Positions 11,620-21,996 are shown, counted from the first letter of the stretch. The stretch is DNA of 64,000 bases from an uncultured Pseudomonadota bacterium (GCA_903879335.1 CAIRLC010000022.1:113737-177736); one strand, 5' to 3'. Translations and numbers: made by a program. Notes: generated from the letters alone by a model not told the origin.

Positions 11620-12980
11620 AAAACAACTCCAAATCGTTGCAAGAGTCGCTGATGGATGCCGCCAAAACCGCCATTACTCATCACCAACACATGGTCACCC
11701 GGTTGCGCGATGCTGGCAATGGCGTCCACCATCGGTTCTATTCCATCGATGACTCGGGCACGATCACCCAAGGGGGCCATCGCGCTGTGCACGTCCCAGC
11801 CCAAGCCGCTCGGAGCATGAATGAAGATTGCGTCGGCGTCGCCTAGCGATCCAGCCAATGTCTCTCGGTGCACACCCAATTTCATTGTGGCTGAGCGCGG
11901 CTCCAACACCGCCAGCAAGCGGGCGCCACCGATTCGACCGCGCAGCGCCGCAATGGTTGCTGCTATCGCCGTGGGATGATGCGCGAAGTCGTCGTAGACC
12001 GTGACTCCACCCGCTTCCCCCAATCGTTCTAATCGACGTCGTGCGTTTCGAAACTCGCGAAGCGCCTGCAGCGAAATGCCGACAGGGACACCGGCATGAC
12101 GGGCCGCCAGAATCGCCGCCAATGCATTCTCTGCATTATGAGCACCGATCAAGTCCCACTGCGTCTCCCCCACCTTCTCGCGACCGTCATAGACGGCGAA
12201 TGAACTCCAATCGGCAGCAGACGCTTCGACCCGCCAGGCGTCCTGCGCTGAGGAACCAAACCGCTCGACCGGCGTCCATGCGCCGAGCGATAAGGCCGCA
12301 TCCAGCTCCGCGTCGGGCGTACGCACGATGAGCTTTCCAGAACCGGGAATCGTTCGCACCAATTGATGGAACATCCGCCGAATGGCGGCAATATCCGGGT
12401 AGATATCTGCGTGGTCGAATTCGAGATTGTTCAGGATGGCAGTGCGTGGCCGGTAATGTACGAACTTAGCTCGCTTGTCGAAAAAAGCCGTGTCGTACTC
12501 ATCCGCTTCAACGACGAAAAAAGAACCCGCGCCCTGTCGCGCAGAAAATGGAAAATTCCCAGGAACGCCGCCGATCAAGAACCCGGGTGAGAGTTGCGCA
12601 TATTCGAGAATCCACGCCAACATTGAAGTCGTTGTGGTCTTGCCGTGAGTACCGGCAACTGCCAGCACCCACCGTCCCTGCAATACGTGCTCAGCCAACC
12701 ATTGGGGACCTGAGACATAGGATAGTCCTCGATCCAACACAGCTTCGACAGCCGGATTTCCTCGCGACATTGCGTTACCGATGATCACCACATCAGGCGC
12801 TGTGTCCAACTGCTGTGGATCCCAGCCCTGGGTCAGCGTGATCCCCAACGCCTCCAACTGCGTACTCATCGGCGGATACACCTGGGCATCCGAACCCGTC
12901 ACGGTATGACCAGCCTCGCGCGCCAAAGCGGCGATGCCACCCATAAACGTCCCGCAGATCCCTAGAATATGGACGTGCAT
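11616..12980 (-). CDS. mpl: UDP-N-acetylmuramate:L-alanyl-gamma-D-glutamyl-meso-diaminopimelate ligase
   Basis: MHVHILGICGTFMGGIAALAREAGHTVTGSDAQVYPPMST, VAGTHGKTTTTSMLAW, EADEYDTAFFDKRAKFVHYRPRTAILNNLEFDHADIY. Start set to the internal MHVH at 12980. Confidence 0.95.
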   Translation of the reverse strand: MHVHILGICGTFMGGIAALAREAGHTVTGSDAQVYPPMSTQLEALGITLTQGWDPQQLDTAPDVVIIGNAMSRGNPAVEAVLDRGLSYVSGPQWLAEHVLQGRWVLAVAGTHGKTTTTSMLAWILEYAQLSPGFLIGGVPGNFPFSARQGAGSFFVVEADEYDTAFFDKRAKFVHYRPRTAILNNLEFDHADIYPDIAAIRRMFHQLVRTIPGSGKLIVRTPDAELDAALSLGAWTPVERFGSSAQDAWRVEASAADWSSFAVYDGREKVGETQWDLIGAHNAENALAAILAARHAGVPVGISLQALREFRNARRRLERLGEAGGVTVYDDFAHHPTAIAATIAALRGRIGGARLLAVLEPRSATMKLGVHRETLAGSLGDADAIFIHAPSGLGWDVHSAMAPLGDRARVIDGIEPMVDAIASIAQPGDHVLVMSNGGFGGIHQRLLQRFGVVL

Positions 12981-13588
12981 CAGCTCAGCCAACGTGCAGG
13001 TAGAGCGACCAAGCAAAGATAGTCCGCCAAAAAGTACGTCATAGACACGGTCATTCCAGTAAAAAAATCGAGGTCGAGCGCATCTCTCATGATGCGCGCC
13101 ACAGTCAATATCGACCAACACAGCATTGCCGCGAGCACTAACTCAGGCACCAATGGCATGCGCGCCGCCGAATCGGTCGGTGCACTGAGACTAACGCTCC
13201 AGTTGATCACAATGGAAGGCAGCGTCAGCCAAATCCCGACGCCGAGCATCGCGAGCACCGTTTGCTCAAGTCGATGCATCCGACGCCGAATCCAGAGACA
13301 TAAGGCCGTCACCAATACCGTAAATGCCAGATCAGCCACCCCAAAGCCGAAGGCGCGGGCGTTATGGAATACCAGGGCCGCATCAACCGTACTGATCGCC
13401 GTGTAGAGCACCGCGGCCTCAACCAACGCGCGTACAGACGATGGCAATTCACGCGGCGTGGCGCGCCCGAAAAGCAGCGCATAAGAGGTGAGGATCCAAA
13501 TAGGCATAGAATTCCAGTTGGGGCTCGCGGGCACAGGCCGCATAATCCCCACATTGTAACCGCCGAGCCTGTAACACCGTGACGCCAA
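12980..13588 (-). CDS. Hypothetical multi-pass membrane protein
   Basis: Several hydrophobic helices; stop overlaps the mpl start. Start uncertain: MPIWILTSYALLFGR near 13507 is a likely alternative. Confidence 0.65.
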   Translation of the reverse strand: MASRCYRLGGYNVGIMRPVPASPNWNSMPIWILTSYALLFGRATPRELPSSVRALVEAAVLYTAISTVDAALVFHNARAFGFGVADLAFTVLVTALCLWIRRRMHRLEQTVLAMLGVGIWLTLPSIVINWSVSLSAPTDSAARMPLVPELVLAAMLCWSILTVARIMRDALDLDFFTGMTVSMTYFLADYLCLVALPARWLS

Positions 13589-14682
13589 GCCTATCTCCCC
13601 TCACTGAATCTGATGCTTTGGCGCCTATTGTTGCTCGATTGACAGAGGCCCCTCGGATTGCGCTGGATACTGAATTTATTCGGGAGCGGACCTACTACGC
13701 TGAACTGGCGCTCGTGCAGATTGCCGATGCCAACGGAATAGCCCTACTTGACCCCTTGGCCAAACTCAGTCGAGAAGACATCGGATCCGTGGTTCACCGG
13801 CCAGGACAGTGCAAGGTCCTGCATGCGGCGCGCCAAGACGTGGAAGTGCTATTACCTTGGACTGACGGCCCCATTGGGCCAATCTTTGACACCCAGATTG
13901 CGGCTGGACTGTGCGGCTATGCGCCACAAATTGGCTACGGGGAACTGGTCGCGAAGGAAATGGGTGTGGTGTTGGAGAAAGGCCACGCCCGCACCGACTG
14001 GATGCGCCGTCCGCTGTCTGACGCCCAACTTCAGTACGCCGCAGATGACGTCCGGTACTTGCTCCCGCTTGCGGCACAATTGGAAAGCAAATTGGCTGAA
14101 TTAGGTCGGACTGACTGGCTAGCGGAAGATCTCGCACGCCTTGCTGATCCCAACTTATACCGGGTGGATCCCGCGGAAGCTTGGCAACGATTCAAGGGTA
14201 TCGAGGCGCTGCCCGTCGCCGAGCAGATCCGGCTACGTGCATTAGCCGCTTGGCGCGAGGAACGTGCGATTCGACGGAACTTGCCGCGCGGCTGGGTACT
14301 GGCCGATGACGCAGCGCGCAGCATCGCACGTGACTGCCCCGCCACCATTGACGACCTGCGCAAACTCGACGTGATGGCGCCGGGCGCCGTCGATAAGATG
14401 GGTGACGGCATTTTGACTGCACTCGGGAGTGCCCAAGCGCATTCCGCCGAAGGCATCGTTCAACGCATCGAGGGACGGCCGGACCCCGTGGAGCGAGAAC
14501 GACAAAAGCGGCTGTCACAAGCCGCTAAAGATGTCGCGACGTCGCTTGGACTTGCGCCTGAGTTGCTCGCGACCCAACGCGACTTGCGACGTTTATTACG
14601 CGGCGAGGCGATAGAAGCGGTATTCAGCGGTTGGCGGTTCAGCCATCTGGCTGAACCGCTCTCTGGTATCGCCACCGGCTAA
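13579..14682 (+). CDS. rnd: Ribonuclease D
   Basis: RIALDTEFIRERTYYAELALVQIAD (DEDD exonuclease), AADDVRYLLPL, HRDC-like C-terminus; GTG start. Confidence 0.95.
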   Translation: MTPSLSPLTESDALAPIVARLTEAPRIALDTEFIRERTYYAELALVQIADANGIALLDPLAKLSREDIGSVVHRPGQCKVLHAARQDVEVLLPWTDGPIGPIFDTQIAAGLCGYAPQIGYGELVAKEMGVVLEKGHARTDWMRRPLSDAQLQYAADDVRYLLPLAAQLESKLAELGRTDWLAEDLARLADPNLYRVDPAEAWQRFKGIEALPVAEQIRLRALAAWREERAIRRNLPRGWVLADDAARSIARDCPATIDDLRKLDVMAPGAVDKMGDGILTALGSAQAHSAEGIVQRIEGRPDPVERERQKRLSQAAKDVATSLGLAPELLATQRDLRRLLRGEAIEAVFSGWRFSHLAEPLSGIATG

Positions 14683-14691
14683 TCAGTGCGG

Positions 14692-15339
14692 TTAAGCGAG
14701 GGCGGCCTCGAGGCGCGCGGTAACGACGTCAATGTCACCCTCAGCATCCACCTCACGCAGCAGGCCCCGCGCCGAGTAGTACTCGACCAAGGGCCGCGTC
14801 TGGCCTTCGTAGACCTCAAGCCGCTTACCGATCGTCGCCTCGCTGTCATCCGGACGCTGGAACAGGTCTGGGGAATCACAACGACCACCACAGGGGGGCG
14901 GTACCGAAGGCGGCGCGGTGTAGACGTTAAATACCGCCCCGCAGGCCTTACAGGTACGACGGCCGGTCAGGCGGCGGAACAACTGCTCGGAATCAACGGC
15001 CATCAAGATGACAGCTTCGAGCGGGCAACCCAACTCCTCCAGCAATACGGTCAATGCGTCTGCTTGAGGAATCGTGCGCGGAAAACCGTCCAAAATGAAG
15101 CCGTTAGCGCAATCCGGCTCACCAAGACGCTCACGAATAATGCCTAACATGGTGCCATCGTCGACCAATTTACCGGCATCCATCGTGGCCTTGGCGTGCA
15201 GACCGAGTGGAGTGCCCGCTGCGACGGCCGCGCGCAATAAATCTCCAGTCGAAATTTGCGGGACCTGATAGCGGTTGATCAAACGTTGAGCCTGGGTGCC
15301 TTTCCCGGAACCCGGAGCGCCCAAAAGGACGATGCGCAT
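14692..15339 (-). CDS. adk: Adenylate kinase
   Basis: MRIVLLGAPGSGKGTQAQ, FILDGFPRTIPQAD, Cys-containing LID CKACGAVFNVY...CGG..C. Confidence 0.97.
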   Translation of the reverse strand: MRIVLLGAPGSGKGTQAQRLINRYQVPQISTGDLLRAAVAAGTPLGLHAKATMDAGKLVDDGTMLGIIRERLGEPDCANGFILDGFPRTIPQADALTVLLEELGCPLEAVILMAVDSEQLFRRLTGRRTCKACGAVFNVYTAPPSVPPPCGGRCDSPDLFQRPDDSEATIGKRLEVYEGQTRPLVEYYSARGLLREVDAEGDIDVVTARLEAALA

Positions 15340-15523
15340 GATTGTATTTCTCTAAATAAAGATTTGAGTGCGCCGCCGAGCCCTCTCCAGCCTCAAGCTG
15401 CGTCACATTCGGCGGCAATGCTGCCCCGACCGAGGCCTGCAGGTCAATCCGCGCGATGCCAGACCATTGCCGAAGCGCCCCAAGCGGTTATCCTCTACTC
15501 ATTCATCACCGCGGAGCTTCCCG

Positions 15524-16807
15524 ATGTCGAAGTTGAAGTCAAAGAATCCCCCTCGCAATGCTTTTTACGCACAATCCGGCGGCGTGACAGCTGTCATCAA
15601 CGCCTCGGCCGCTGGCGTGATCGAAGCCTGCCGAAAGAACAAGAAACATATCGGCACGTTGTATGCGGGCCGCCACGGCATTGTCGGCGCGCTGAGCGAA
15701 GACCTCATCGACACGTCCAAGGAAAGCCCCGCTGCCATCAAAGCGCTGCGTCATACACCGTCAGGCGCCTTTGGCTCGGCACGGTACAAGCTTAAGAGCA
15801 TTGAGCAAGATCGCGCGAAATACGAACGATTGATTGAGGTTTTTAAGGCCCACGACATCGGTTACTTCTTCTATAACGGCGGCAATGATTCAATGGATAC
15901 CGCCCATAAGGTCTCCAAAATCGGTGCCGAACTCGGCTATCCCGTCGTCTGCGTCGGCGTCCCAAAGACCGTCGATAACGACCTACCCATCACCGACTGC
16001 TGCCCGGGCTTCGGCTCGGTTGCCAAATACGTGGCTGTTTCGACACGAGAAGCCGCTTTAGACGTCGCCTCAATGGCTCGCACGTCCACTAAGGTATTCA
16101 TCCTAGAAGTCATGGGCCGCCATGCAGGTTGGATCGCGGCAGCTGCCGGCCTTGCCGGGAAAGGGGCGAAAGACGCGCCGCACATCATTCTGTTCCCAGA
16201 AATCACTTTCGATCGCGAGAAATTCCTCGCCAAAGTGAAATCGAGCGTCGATAAAGCGGGTTATTGCGTCATTGTGGTCTCAGAGGGCGTCAAAGATGCT
16301 GACGGCAAGTTCCTCGCTGACGCTGGAACAACCGATGCCTTCGGCCATACTCAGCTGGGCGGCGCAGCACCGGAAATTGCGCGGATCGTCAAAGACAGCC
16401 TTGGCTACAAATATCACTGGGCAGTGGCCGACTATCTGCAACGTGCAGCGCGCCACATCGCATCCAAGACTGACGTTGAACAAGCGTATGCAGTAGGTAA
16501 GGCCGCCGTTGAGTACGCGGTCAAGGGGCAGAATGCCGTCCTGCCGGTGATCATCCGTAAATCGTCCAAGCCCTACCGTTGGGAGATTCGGTCTGCGCCG
16601 ATTGAAGCCGTCGCAAACGTCGAAAAGAAAGTGCCGCGTCACTTCGTCACTGCCGATGGCTTTGGGATCACCGCGGCATGCCGTCGTTATCTCGAACCCC
16701 TTATCGCTGGCGAGGATTACCCACCCTACGAGGGCGGACTGCCAGCCTACGTGAAACTGAAGAACACACCCGTACGGCGCAAGCTGAAGACCAACTTCAA
16801 GGTATAA
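15524..16807 (+). CDS. 6-phosphofructokinase, predicted pyrophosphate-dependent
   Basis: FFYNGGNDSMDTA (GGxDS rather than GGDGS) and GVPKTVDNDLPITDCCPGFGS (PKTxDND rather than PGTxDND), hallmarks of PPi-PFK. Start set to MSKLKSKN at 15524. Confidence 0.92.
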   Translation: MSKLKSKNPPRNAFYAQSGGVTAVINASAAGVIEACRKNKKHIGTLYAGRHGIVGALSEDLIDTSKESPAAIKALRHTPSGAFGSARYKLKSIEQDRAKYERLIEVFKAHDIGYFFYNGGNDSMDTAHKVSKIGAELGYPVVCVGVPKTVDNDLPITDCCPGFGSVAKYVAVSTREAALDVASMARTSTKVFILEVMGRHAGWIAAAAGLAGKGAKDAPHIILFPEITFDREKFLAKVKSSVDKAGYCVIVVSEGVKDADGKFLADAGTTDAFGHTQLGGAAPEIARIVKDSLGYKYHWAVADYLQRAARHIASKTDVEQAYAVGKAAVEYAVKGQNAVLPVIIRKSSKPYRWEIRSAPIEAVANVEKKVPRHFVTADGFGITAACRRYLEPLIAGEDYPPYEGGLPAYVKLKNTPVRRKLKTNFKV

Positions 16808-16837
16808 TCCGAAGCCGTTGAGACTCGTTGTAGCAAA

Positions 16838-16895
16838 GTTCAATGAATTCAAGGGCTTGAATAAAAAAACCCCGTTCATTGGACTACGCTGCAGC
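16838..16895 (+). other. Candidate structured leader between pfk and hppA
   Basis: Long-range inverted repeat GTTCAATGAA...TTCATTGGAC enclosing a hairpin ATTCAA-GGGC-TTGAAT, then A7-CCCC. Read by eye only. Confidence 0.3.
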
Positions 16896-16943
16896 GCGAT
16901 CGACTTATTTCATTACTCAAAAAGATAGACCGGGGAGAGACGC

Positions 16944-18980
16944 ATGCTGAGCGTAAATGCTCTACCGCTCGCGATCAGCGCGGGCGTCGTGGCCATCATC
17001 TATGGCCTGCTCATGACTCGATGGATCGTTGCGCAGCCGGCAGGCAACGCGCGAATGCAGGAAATCGCAGCCGCTATCCAGGCGGGCGCGGCGGCCTACC
17101 TAAATCGCCAGTATTCAACGATCGCGATTGCGGGCGTCGTGCTCCTCGTCGTGCTGGGCCTTGCTTTGGATTGGGCGACCGCAGGCGGCTTCGCGGTCGG
17201 TGCAATTCTCTCCGGCGTCGCCGGATACATTGGTATGAACGTCTCGGTCCGAGCGAACGTCCGCACAGCCCAAGCGGCTAGCATTGGCCTCAATAACGCC
17301 CTGCAAGTGGCGTTCCGTGGCGGCGCAATCACCGGCATGCTGGTGGTCGGACTCGGACTGCTCGGTGTTGCCACGTACTACGGCGCAATGCTGAAGTTCT
17401 CGAACCAAGAAACCGCCCTGCACTCGCTGATCGGATTGGCCTTCGGTGGCTCACTGATCTCAATCTTCGCCCGCCTCGGTGGCGGCATCTTCACCAAGGG
17501 TGCGGACGTCGGCGCTGACCTCGTCGGCAAAGTCGAAGCAAATATCCCAGAGGATGACCCTCGCAACCCGGCCGTTATCGCTGACAACGTCGGCGACAAC
17601 GTAGGCGATTGCGCGGGCATGGCCGCTGACCTTTTTGAAACTTATGCGGTAACCGTCGTTGCGACCATGGTCCTCGCGGGCCTCACGATGCAGGCGGCAG
17701 GCCCAGGCGCGGTGCTCTATCCGTTGGTCCTTGGCGCGGTATCCATCGTCGCCTCGATCGTTGGCACCTTCTTCGTCAGCGCCCGTGAAGGCGGAAAGAT
17801 CATGAACGCGCTGTATCGGGGCGTCGGGGTTTCCGGCGCGATCGCAGCGATTGCCTTCTATTTCGTCTCGACTGACATGTTCGAAGGCGCAATGGGCATC
17901 ACGATGTTCGAGTGCTCCCTGATCGGCCTCGCCCTGACGGCGGCGATGATCGTCATCACCGAGTACTACACCTCGACTGAATATGCGCCAGTGCGCTACG
18001 TCGCCGAAGCTTCTCAAACCGGCCACGGCACGAACGTCATTGCCGGTCTCGCCGTGTCAATGAAATCCACAGCCTTGCCAGTGCTTGCTGTCTGCGCAGC
18101 GATTTACGGCGCGCACACGCTTGCGGGCCTATACGGTATTGCGGTGGCGGCAACGGCAATGCTCTCGATGACCGGCATGGTCGTCGCGCTCGACGCCTAC
18201 GGCCCAATCACGGACAACGGCGGCGGTATCGCCGAAATGGCCGGCCTCCCGAAGGAAGTGCGCAAGATCACCGACGCGCTCGATGCCGTGGGCAACACCA
18301 CCAAGGCCGTGACCAAAGGCTACGCAATCGGCTCGGCCGGCCTCGCGGCCCTCGTGCTGTTCGCTGACTACACTCACAACCTGTCGGCGGTCGGCAAGTT
18401 GCAGGATTTCTCGCTGTCCGATCCAGCGGTCATCATTGGCTTGTTCATTGGCGGCTTGATTCCTTACCTGTTCGGTGCGATGGCGATGGAAGCCGTTGGC
18501 CGTGCTGCGGGTTCGGTGGTTGTTGAAGTGCGACGCCAGTTCAAGGAAATTGCCGGCATCATGGAAGGTACCGCAAAGCCAGAATACGGCCGCGCAGTCG
18601 ACATGCTGACTCGTGCTGCGATCAAGGAAATGATCCTGCCATCGCTGCTCCCGATTCTTGCGCCAGTCATCATTGGCTTTGGCATGAACTACCTCATGGG
18701 TCCAGGCGCTGGCGTCAAAGCGCTGGGCGGCCTGCTCATTGGTACCATTGTGACCGGCCTGTTCGTTGCCATTTCGATGTGCACCGGCGGCGGCGCTTGG
18801 GATAACGCCAAGAAGTATGTTGAGGAAGGCAACTTCGGTGGCAAGGGCTCTGAAACCCACAAGGCCTCAGTCACCGGAGACACGGTCGGCGACCCGTACA
18901 AGGACACCGCAGGTCCGGCTATCAACCCGTTGATCAAGATCATCAACATTGTGGCCTTGCTGTTGGTGCCACTGCTCTAA
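16944..18980 (+). CDS. hppA: Membrane-bound proton-translocating pyrophosphatase, predicted K+-independent type
   Basis: [54 protein letters not shown] signature; [16 protein letters not shown] carries Lys at the K+-dependence position. Confidence 0.95.
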   Translation: MLSVNALPLAISAGVVAIIYGLLMTRWIVAQPAGNARMQEIAAAIQAGAAAYLNRQYSTIAIAGVVLLVVLGLALDWATAGGFAVGAILSGVAGYIGMNVSVRANVRTAQAASIGLNNALQVAFRGGAITGMLVVGLGLLGVATYYGAMLKFSNQETALHSLIGLAFGGSLISIFARLGGGIFTKGADVGADLVGKVEANIPEDDPRNPAVIADNVGDNVGDCAGMAADLFETYAVTVVATMVLAGLTMQAAGPGAVLYPLVLGAVSIVASIVGTFFVSAREGGKIMNALYRGVGVSGAIAAIAFYFVSTDMFEGAMGITMFECSLIGLALTAAMIVITEYYTSTEYAPVRYVAEASQTGHGTNVIAGLAVSMKSTALPVLAVCAAIYGAHTLAGLYGIAVAATAMLSMTGMVVALDAYGPITDNGGGIAEMAGLPKEVRKITDALDAVGNTTKAVTKGYAIGSAGLAALVLFADYTHNLSAVGKLQDFSLSDPAVIIGLFIGGLIPYLFGAMAMEAVGRAAGSVVVEVRRQFKEIAGIMEGTAKPEYGRAVDMLTRAAIKEMILPSLLPILAPVIIGFGMNYLMGPGAGVKALGGLLIGTIVTGLFVAISMCTGGGAWDNAKKYVEEGNFGGKGSETHKASVTGDTVGDPYKDTAGPAINPLIKIINIVALLLVPLL

Positions 18981-19004
18981 CTAAGCAGTCGCCATTCGGC
19001 ATTG

Positions 19005-19030
19005 AAAAAGGCGCCTCCGGGCGCCTTTTT
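19005..19030 (+). terminator. Rho-independent terminator after hppA
   Basis: AAAAAGGCGCC-tccg-GGCGCCTTTTT. Confidence 0.92.
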
Positions 19031-19114
19031 CTTATCTCGGTTTCGCGCAGCACTATTGCCGCTCGCTACGACGAGGGATAGGCTGTCATTTAAGCGCAGG
19101 ACGAAGGAGTCATC

Positions 19115-19870
19115 ATGCGAGGACAATTTATAGCAACGACCATCTTGGTTTGCCTCTGGGCCTCCGCGGGAGTCGCTGTGGCGGATGAGACGCCTTCCGC
19201 CGCGCCACCTGAGACGCCGGCTCCAAAAGTACTGGTCCTCCCACTGACGTTTACCGTCTATCAAGGTTCATTGGGCGCGGGAATAGAGGCTGTACCGGAT
19301 TGGACCAATGATGCAAGGCGCCACCTAGAGGCGGCCATTGGCGCTACCTTTAAGTCCCATGGTGACTTTGAAGTAGTCCCGATGCCTGAACTGACCGAGG
19401 AAGAGAAGGCGAACCTGCGTGACGAAATCGGCTTAGTTCATCAAATTGTGGCGAGTGGCGTGCAGTTCGGGCGTGGCGAGTGGCATAAACACGTCGACAA
19501 TTTCGATCCATCAATCGGTGACGGTTTAGACTTTTTGCGTCAAAAAGCTCAGGCCGACTACGCCGTCATCGTCGACGGTTCTGAAATCCGGCAATCCGGT
19601 GGTCAGATCTTCATGCAATTCGCGCTAGCTGCTGCGGGGGTCGGTGTCGTGGGTGGCGCTGGCGCTAATGTGAACATGGCGGTGTTGGACCTAGAGCATC
19701 AGGCTGTGCAATGGTTCAATTCAACGATAGGCATTGAGGCGTTTGGCGTATCGACAGTCGACGTGCGTACGGCAGAGTCGGCACAAAAAGTCATATCCCA
19801 ACTCATGAAGGTTTATCCGACGGTACCTGCCCTGGCTAAGCCCGCAGATGCGCACGTACACGCACACTAA
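19115..19870 (+). CDS. Hypothetical secreted protein
   Basis: Signal peptide MRGQFIATTILVCLWASAGVAVA; overlaps the start of the M48 gene. Confidence 0.7.
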   Translation: MRGQFIATTILVCLWASAGVAVADETPSAAPPETPAPKVLVLPLTFTVYQGSLGAGIEAVPDWTNDARRHLEAAIGATFKSHGDFEVVPMPELTEEEKANLRDEIGLVHQIVASGVQFGRGEWHKHVDNFDPSIGDGLDFLRQKAQADYAVIVDGSEIRQSGGQIFMQFALAAAGVGVVGGAGANVNMAVLDLEHQAVQWFNSTIGIEAFGVSTVDVRTAESAQKVISQLMKVYPTVPALAKPADAHVHAH

Positions 19871-20972
19871 GATCGCGCGGCGGGACGTTTTTGGCCTAGT
19901 CGGTGGGCTTACGCTCGGAGCAATGTTCCCGCGCCCGGTCTTGGCGCTGACAGAAGAGGCTCAACGCGATCGGCTCCTCTTTGAGACGCGAGAAAACGAA
20001 GCCCGTCTGGCTGAACGTGGTTTCCTCGCGGGCGATACTCGCCTAGATGCCTATCTGCAGTCGGTGATGAATCGCCTTTATCCGGAGAATAAATTCAGCG
20101 TTCGCGCGATCAAAGATCTTGATGCGAATGCTTTTGCCGTTGCGACCGGTAACGTCTATGTGCACACGGGTCTGTTGCTGCGAGTCCGCAATGAGGCTGA
20201 GCTTGCGGCTATTCTTGGTCATGAAGGCGCGCACGTCCTGGGTGACCACGCCTACAAGGGGATTCGGGAAGCCAAAAATCTTGGAGTCCTTGTGGCCACC
20301 GTGCCGTTGGTCGGATTGGTCGCGGGATTAACGTCTATGGCGGGCTACTCTCGGGATTTGGAGCGGGAGGCTGACCGAGTGGGGCTACAGCGCATGGTAG
20401 CCGCCGGCTATGACCCCACCGCAGCCGCTCCACTTTTTGAACGGATGGCTGCAGAAATTGAGGCGCGCAAAATCAAGCAGCCGCCCTATTTCTTCGCCGA
20501 TCATCCAAAGCTTTTGGAGCGAGTACAGAACTTTAGAGAGTTCGCCGGCGGGCAGAAAACCGGCATTGTCAGCACGGACGAATATCACTCAGCGACCCAT
20601 GCGATGCAGCTGCAGTCACTGGATCTCATCCATGAACGCAAGGATGGCGCCACGTTAATTTGCCTGCTTGCAGATGCAGGCCGCACGGCACTATTTGCCC
20701 CATCGGGTAACTTTTTACTCGGCGAAGGATATCGATTCAGAAATGCCCCGGGGGACGCTGAATTGGCGATCGCTGCCTACACACAATCTACAAACGAACG
20801 CCCAGATTTCGCTGGCGCCTACGGGGCAAGAGCCCGTCTACGCGCCAAACAAGGCGACAACGCTGGCGCGCTGGAAGATCTTGAAGAGTTTATTCGCCTC
20901 GCGCCCGATGCGCGCGAGGCTAGCTTTGCACGCCAGACCATCGACCGCTTGCGCAAGGAAATCAATCCATGA
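19848..20972 (+). CDS. M48-family zinc metalloprotease with C-terminal TPR-like region
   Basis: HEGAH motif in LAAILGHEGAHVLGDHAYKG, YSRDLEREADRVGLQRM, C-terminal TPR-like helices; N-terminal signal with RRDVFG. Confidence 0.88.
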   Translation: MRTYTHTKIARRDVFGLVGGLTLGAMFPRPVLALTEEAQRDRLLFETRENEARLAERGFLAGDTRLDAYLQSVMNRLYPENKFSVRAIKDLDANAFAVATGNVYVHTGLLLRVRNEAELAAILGHEGAHVLGDHAYKGIREAKNLGVLVATVPLVGLVAGLTSMAGYSRDLEREADRVGLQRMVAAGYDPTAAAPLFERMAAEIEARKIKQPPYFFADHPKLLERVQNFREFAGGQKTGIVSTDEYHSATHAMQLQSLDLIHERKDGATLICLLADAGRTALFAPSGNFLLGEGYRFRNAPGDAELAIAAYTQSTNERPDFAGAYGARARLRAKQGDNAGALEDLEEFIRLAPDAREASFARQTIDRLRKEINP

Positions 20973-21550
20973 CCCGTGCCGGAATACTGTTTACCTCCCT
21001 TGTTATAGCCTCTCCCTCCGCGATGGCCTGGACCGCCGTCACCGATGAACAGATGCCGATTGCGGCGAAGCGAGGCAACTACTCGCTTCAATTACCCGCT
21101 AGCTGGCTCTATGACTTATCCGGATCCACTGTGCTCGCATCCCATGACGGCGTAGCGCTTGAGCAAATCAATGTCCAATTGATTCCTCACAAAGACGCAT
21201 TCAAAGCGATTAAGCGGTCATCAAGCCCCGACATGCCAAACGAAGATTTGGCGGAGGCCTATCTGGCCAATCTGCAGGCAGATGGAAAATTGGCGGATTT
21301 CCAAATCATCTCATCGGATCCCGCCGAGGTGGCCGGCCGTGCAGGCTTTCGAGTCCATGTTCGTTTTCGCCTGCCTCCCGCGGCAGGCGATACGTTGATG
21401 GACTGTACCGCTGTGGGCACAGCGCTTCCCGATGGGCTACTGATCGCGTTCTATAGAGCGCCACGCATTCATTTCTACGATAAATGGCTGCCGGCCTTTG
21501 ATCACGCAGTTTCGACGCTAACGGTGAGCACGCCGAGCAAGAAAACCTGA
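20969..21550 (+). CDS. Hypothetical secreted protein
   Basis: Signal peptide MTRAGILFTSLVIASPSAMA; ATGA start/stop overlap with the M48 gene. Confidence 0.7.
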   Translation: MTRAGILFTSLVIASPSAMAWTAVTDEQMPIAAKRGNYSLQLPASWLYDLSGSTVLASHDGVALEQINVQLIPHKDAFKAIKRSSSPDMPNEDLAEAYLANLQADGKLADFQIISSDPAEVAGRAGFRVHVRFRLPPAAGDTLMDCTAVGTALPDGLLIAFYRAPRIHFYDKWLPAFDHAVSTLTVSTPSKKT

Positions 21551-21555
21551 CTGCC

Positions 21556-21996
21556 TTATTTCGCGGACGCGGTGCATTCAATCTCGACGCGCCCACCGAG
21601 CGCCAAGCCCGTCACGCCGAATGCGCTTCGGGCCGGATAGGGCTGCTGCAGCATTGACTGCCAAACTTCATTGAAGATCGGCCACTCGCCGATATCGGCG
21701 AGTATGACGGCGCACCGAATCAGGTCATGCAGAGACCTGCCGTTTGCTTGGAGCACTGATTCAATGTTCAAGATAGCCTGACGTGCCTGAGCGCGTATTC
21801 CGCCCTCAGGCAACGTTAGAGTCCCCGGCAGAACCCCAAGTTGTCCGGACAGATACAACACATCACCTTGCTGGACTGCAGCCGAGAACGGCATACCAGC
21901 CGGCAATGGACTGCCTATGTCGAGAAAAATTGGCGACGCCTCTGCGGGAATCGTTAACAATAAGATCCAAGATGCGAGCAAAAATATATGACGCAT
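21556..21996 (-). CDS. RidA/YjgF-family protein with predicted signal peptide
   Basis: VLYLSGQLGV, QARQAILNIESVLQANG, YPARSAFGVTGLALGGRVEIECTA; N-terminal MRHIFLLASWILLLTIPAEA. Confidence 0.85.
   Translation of the reverse strand: MRHIFLLASWILLLTIPAEASPIFLDIGSPLPAGMPFSAAVQQGDVLYLSGQLGVLPGTLTLPEGGIRAQARQAILNIESVLQANGRSLHDLIRCAVILADIGEWPIFNEVWQSMLQQPYPARSAFGVTGLALGGRVEIECTASAK

Noticed and set aside
16280-16879. 199-aa minus-strand ORF antisense to pfk
   Set aside because: Overlaps conserved PPi-PFK coding; no motif or plausible promoter.
18129-18860. 243-aa minus-strand ORF antisense to hppA (also 17460-18026)
   Set aside because: His/Ala/Arg-rich mirror frame; hppA coding is unambiguous.
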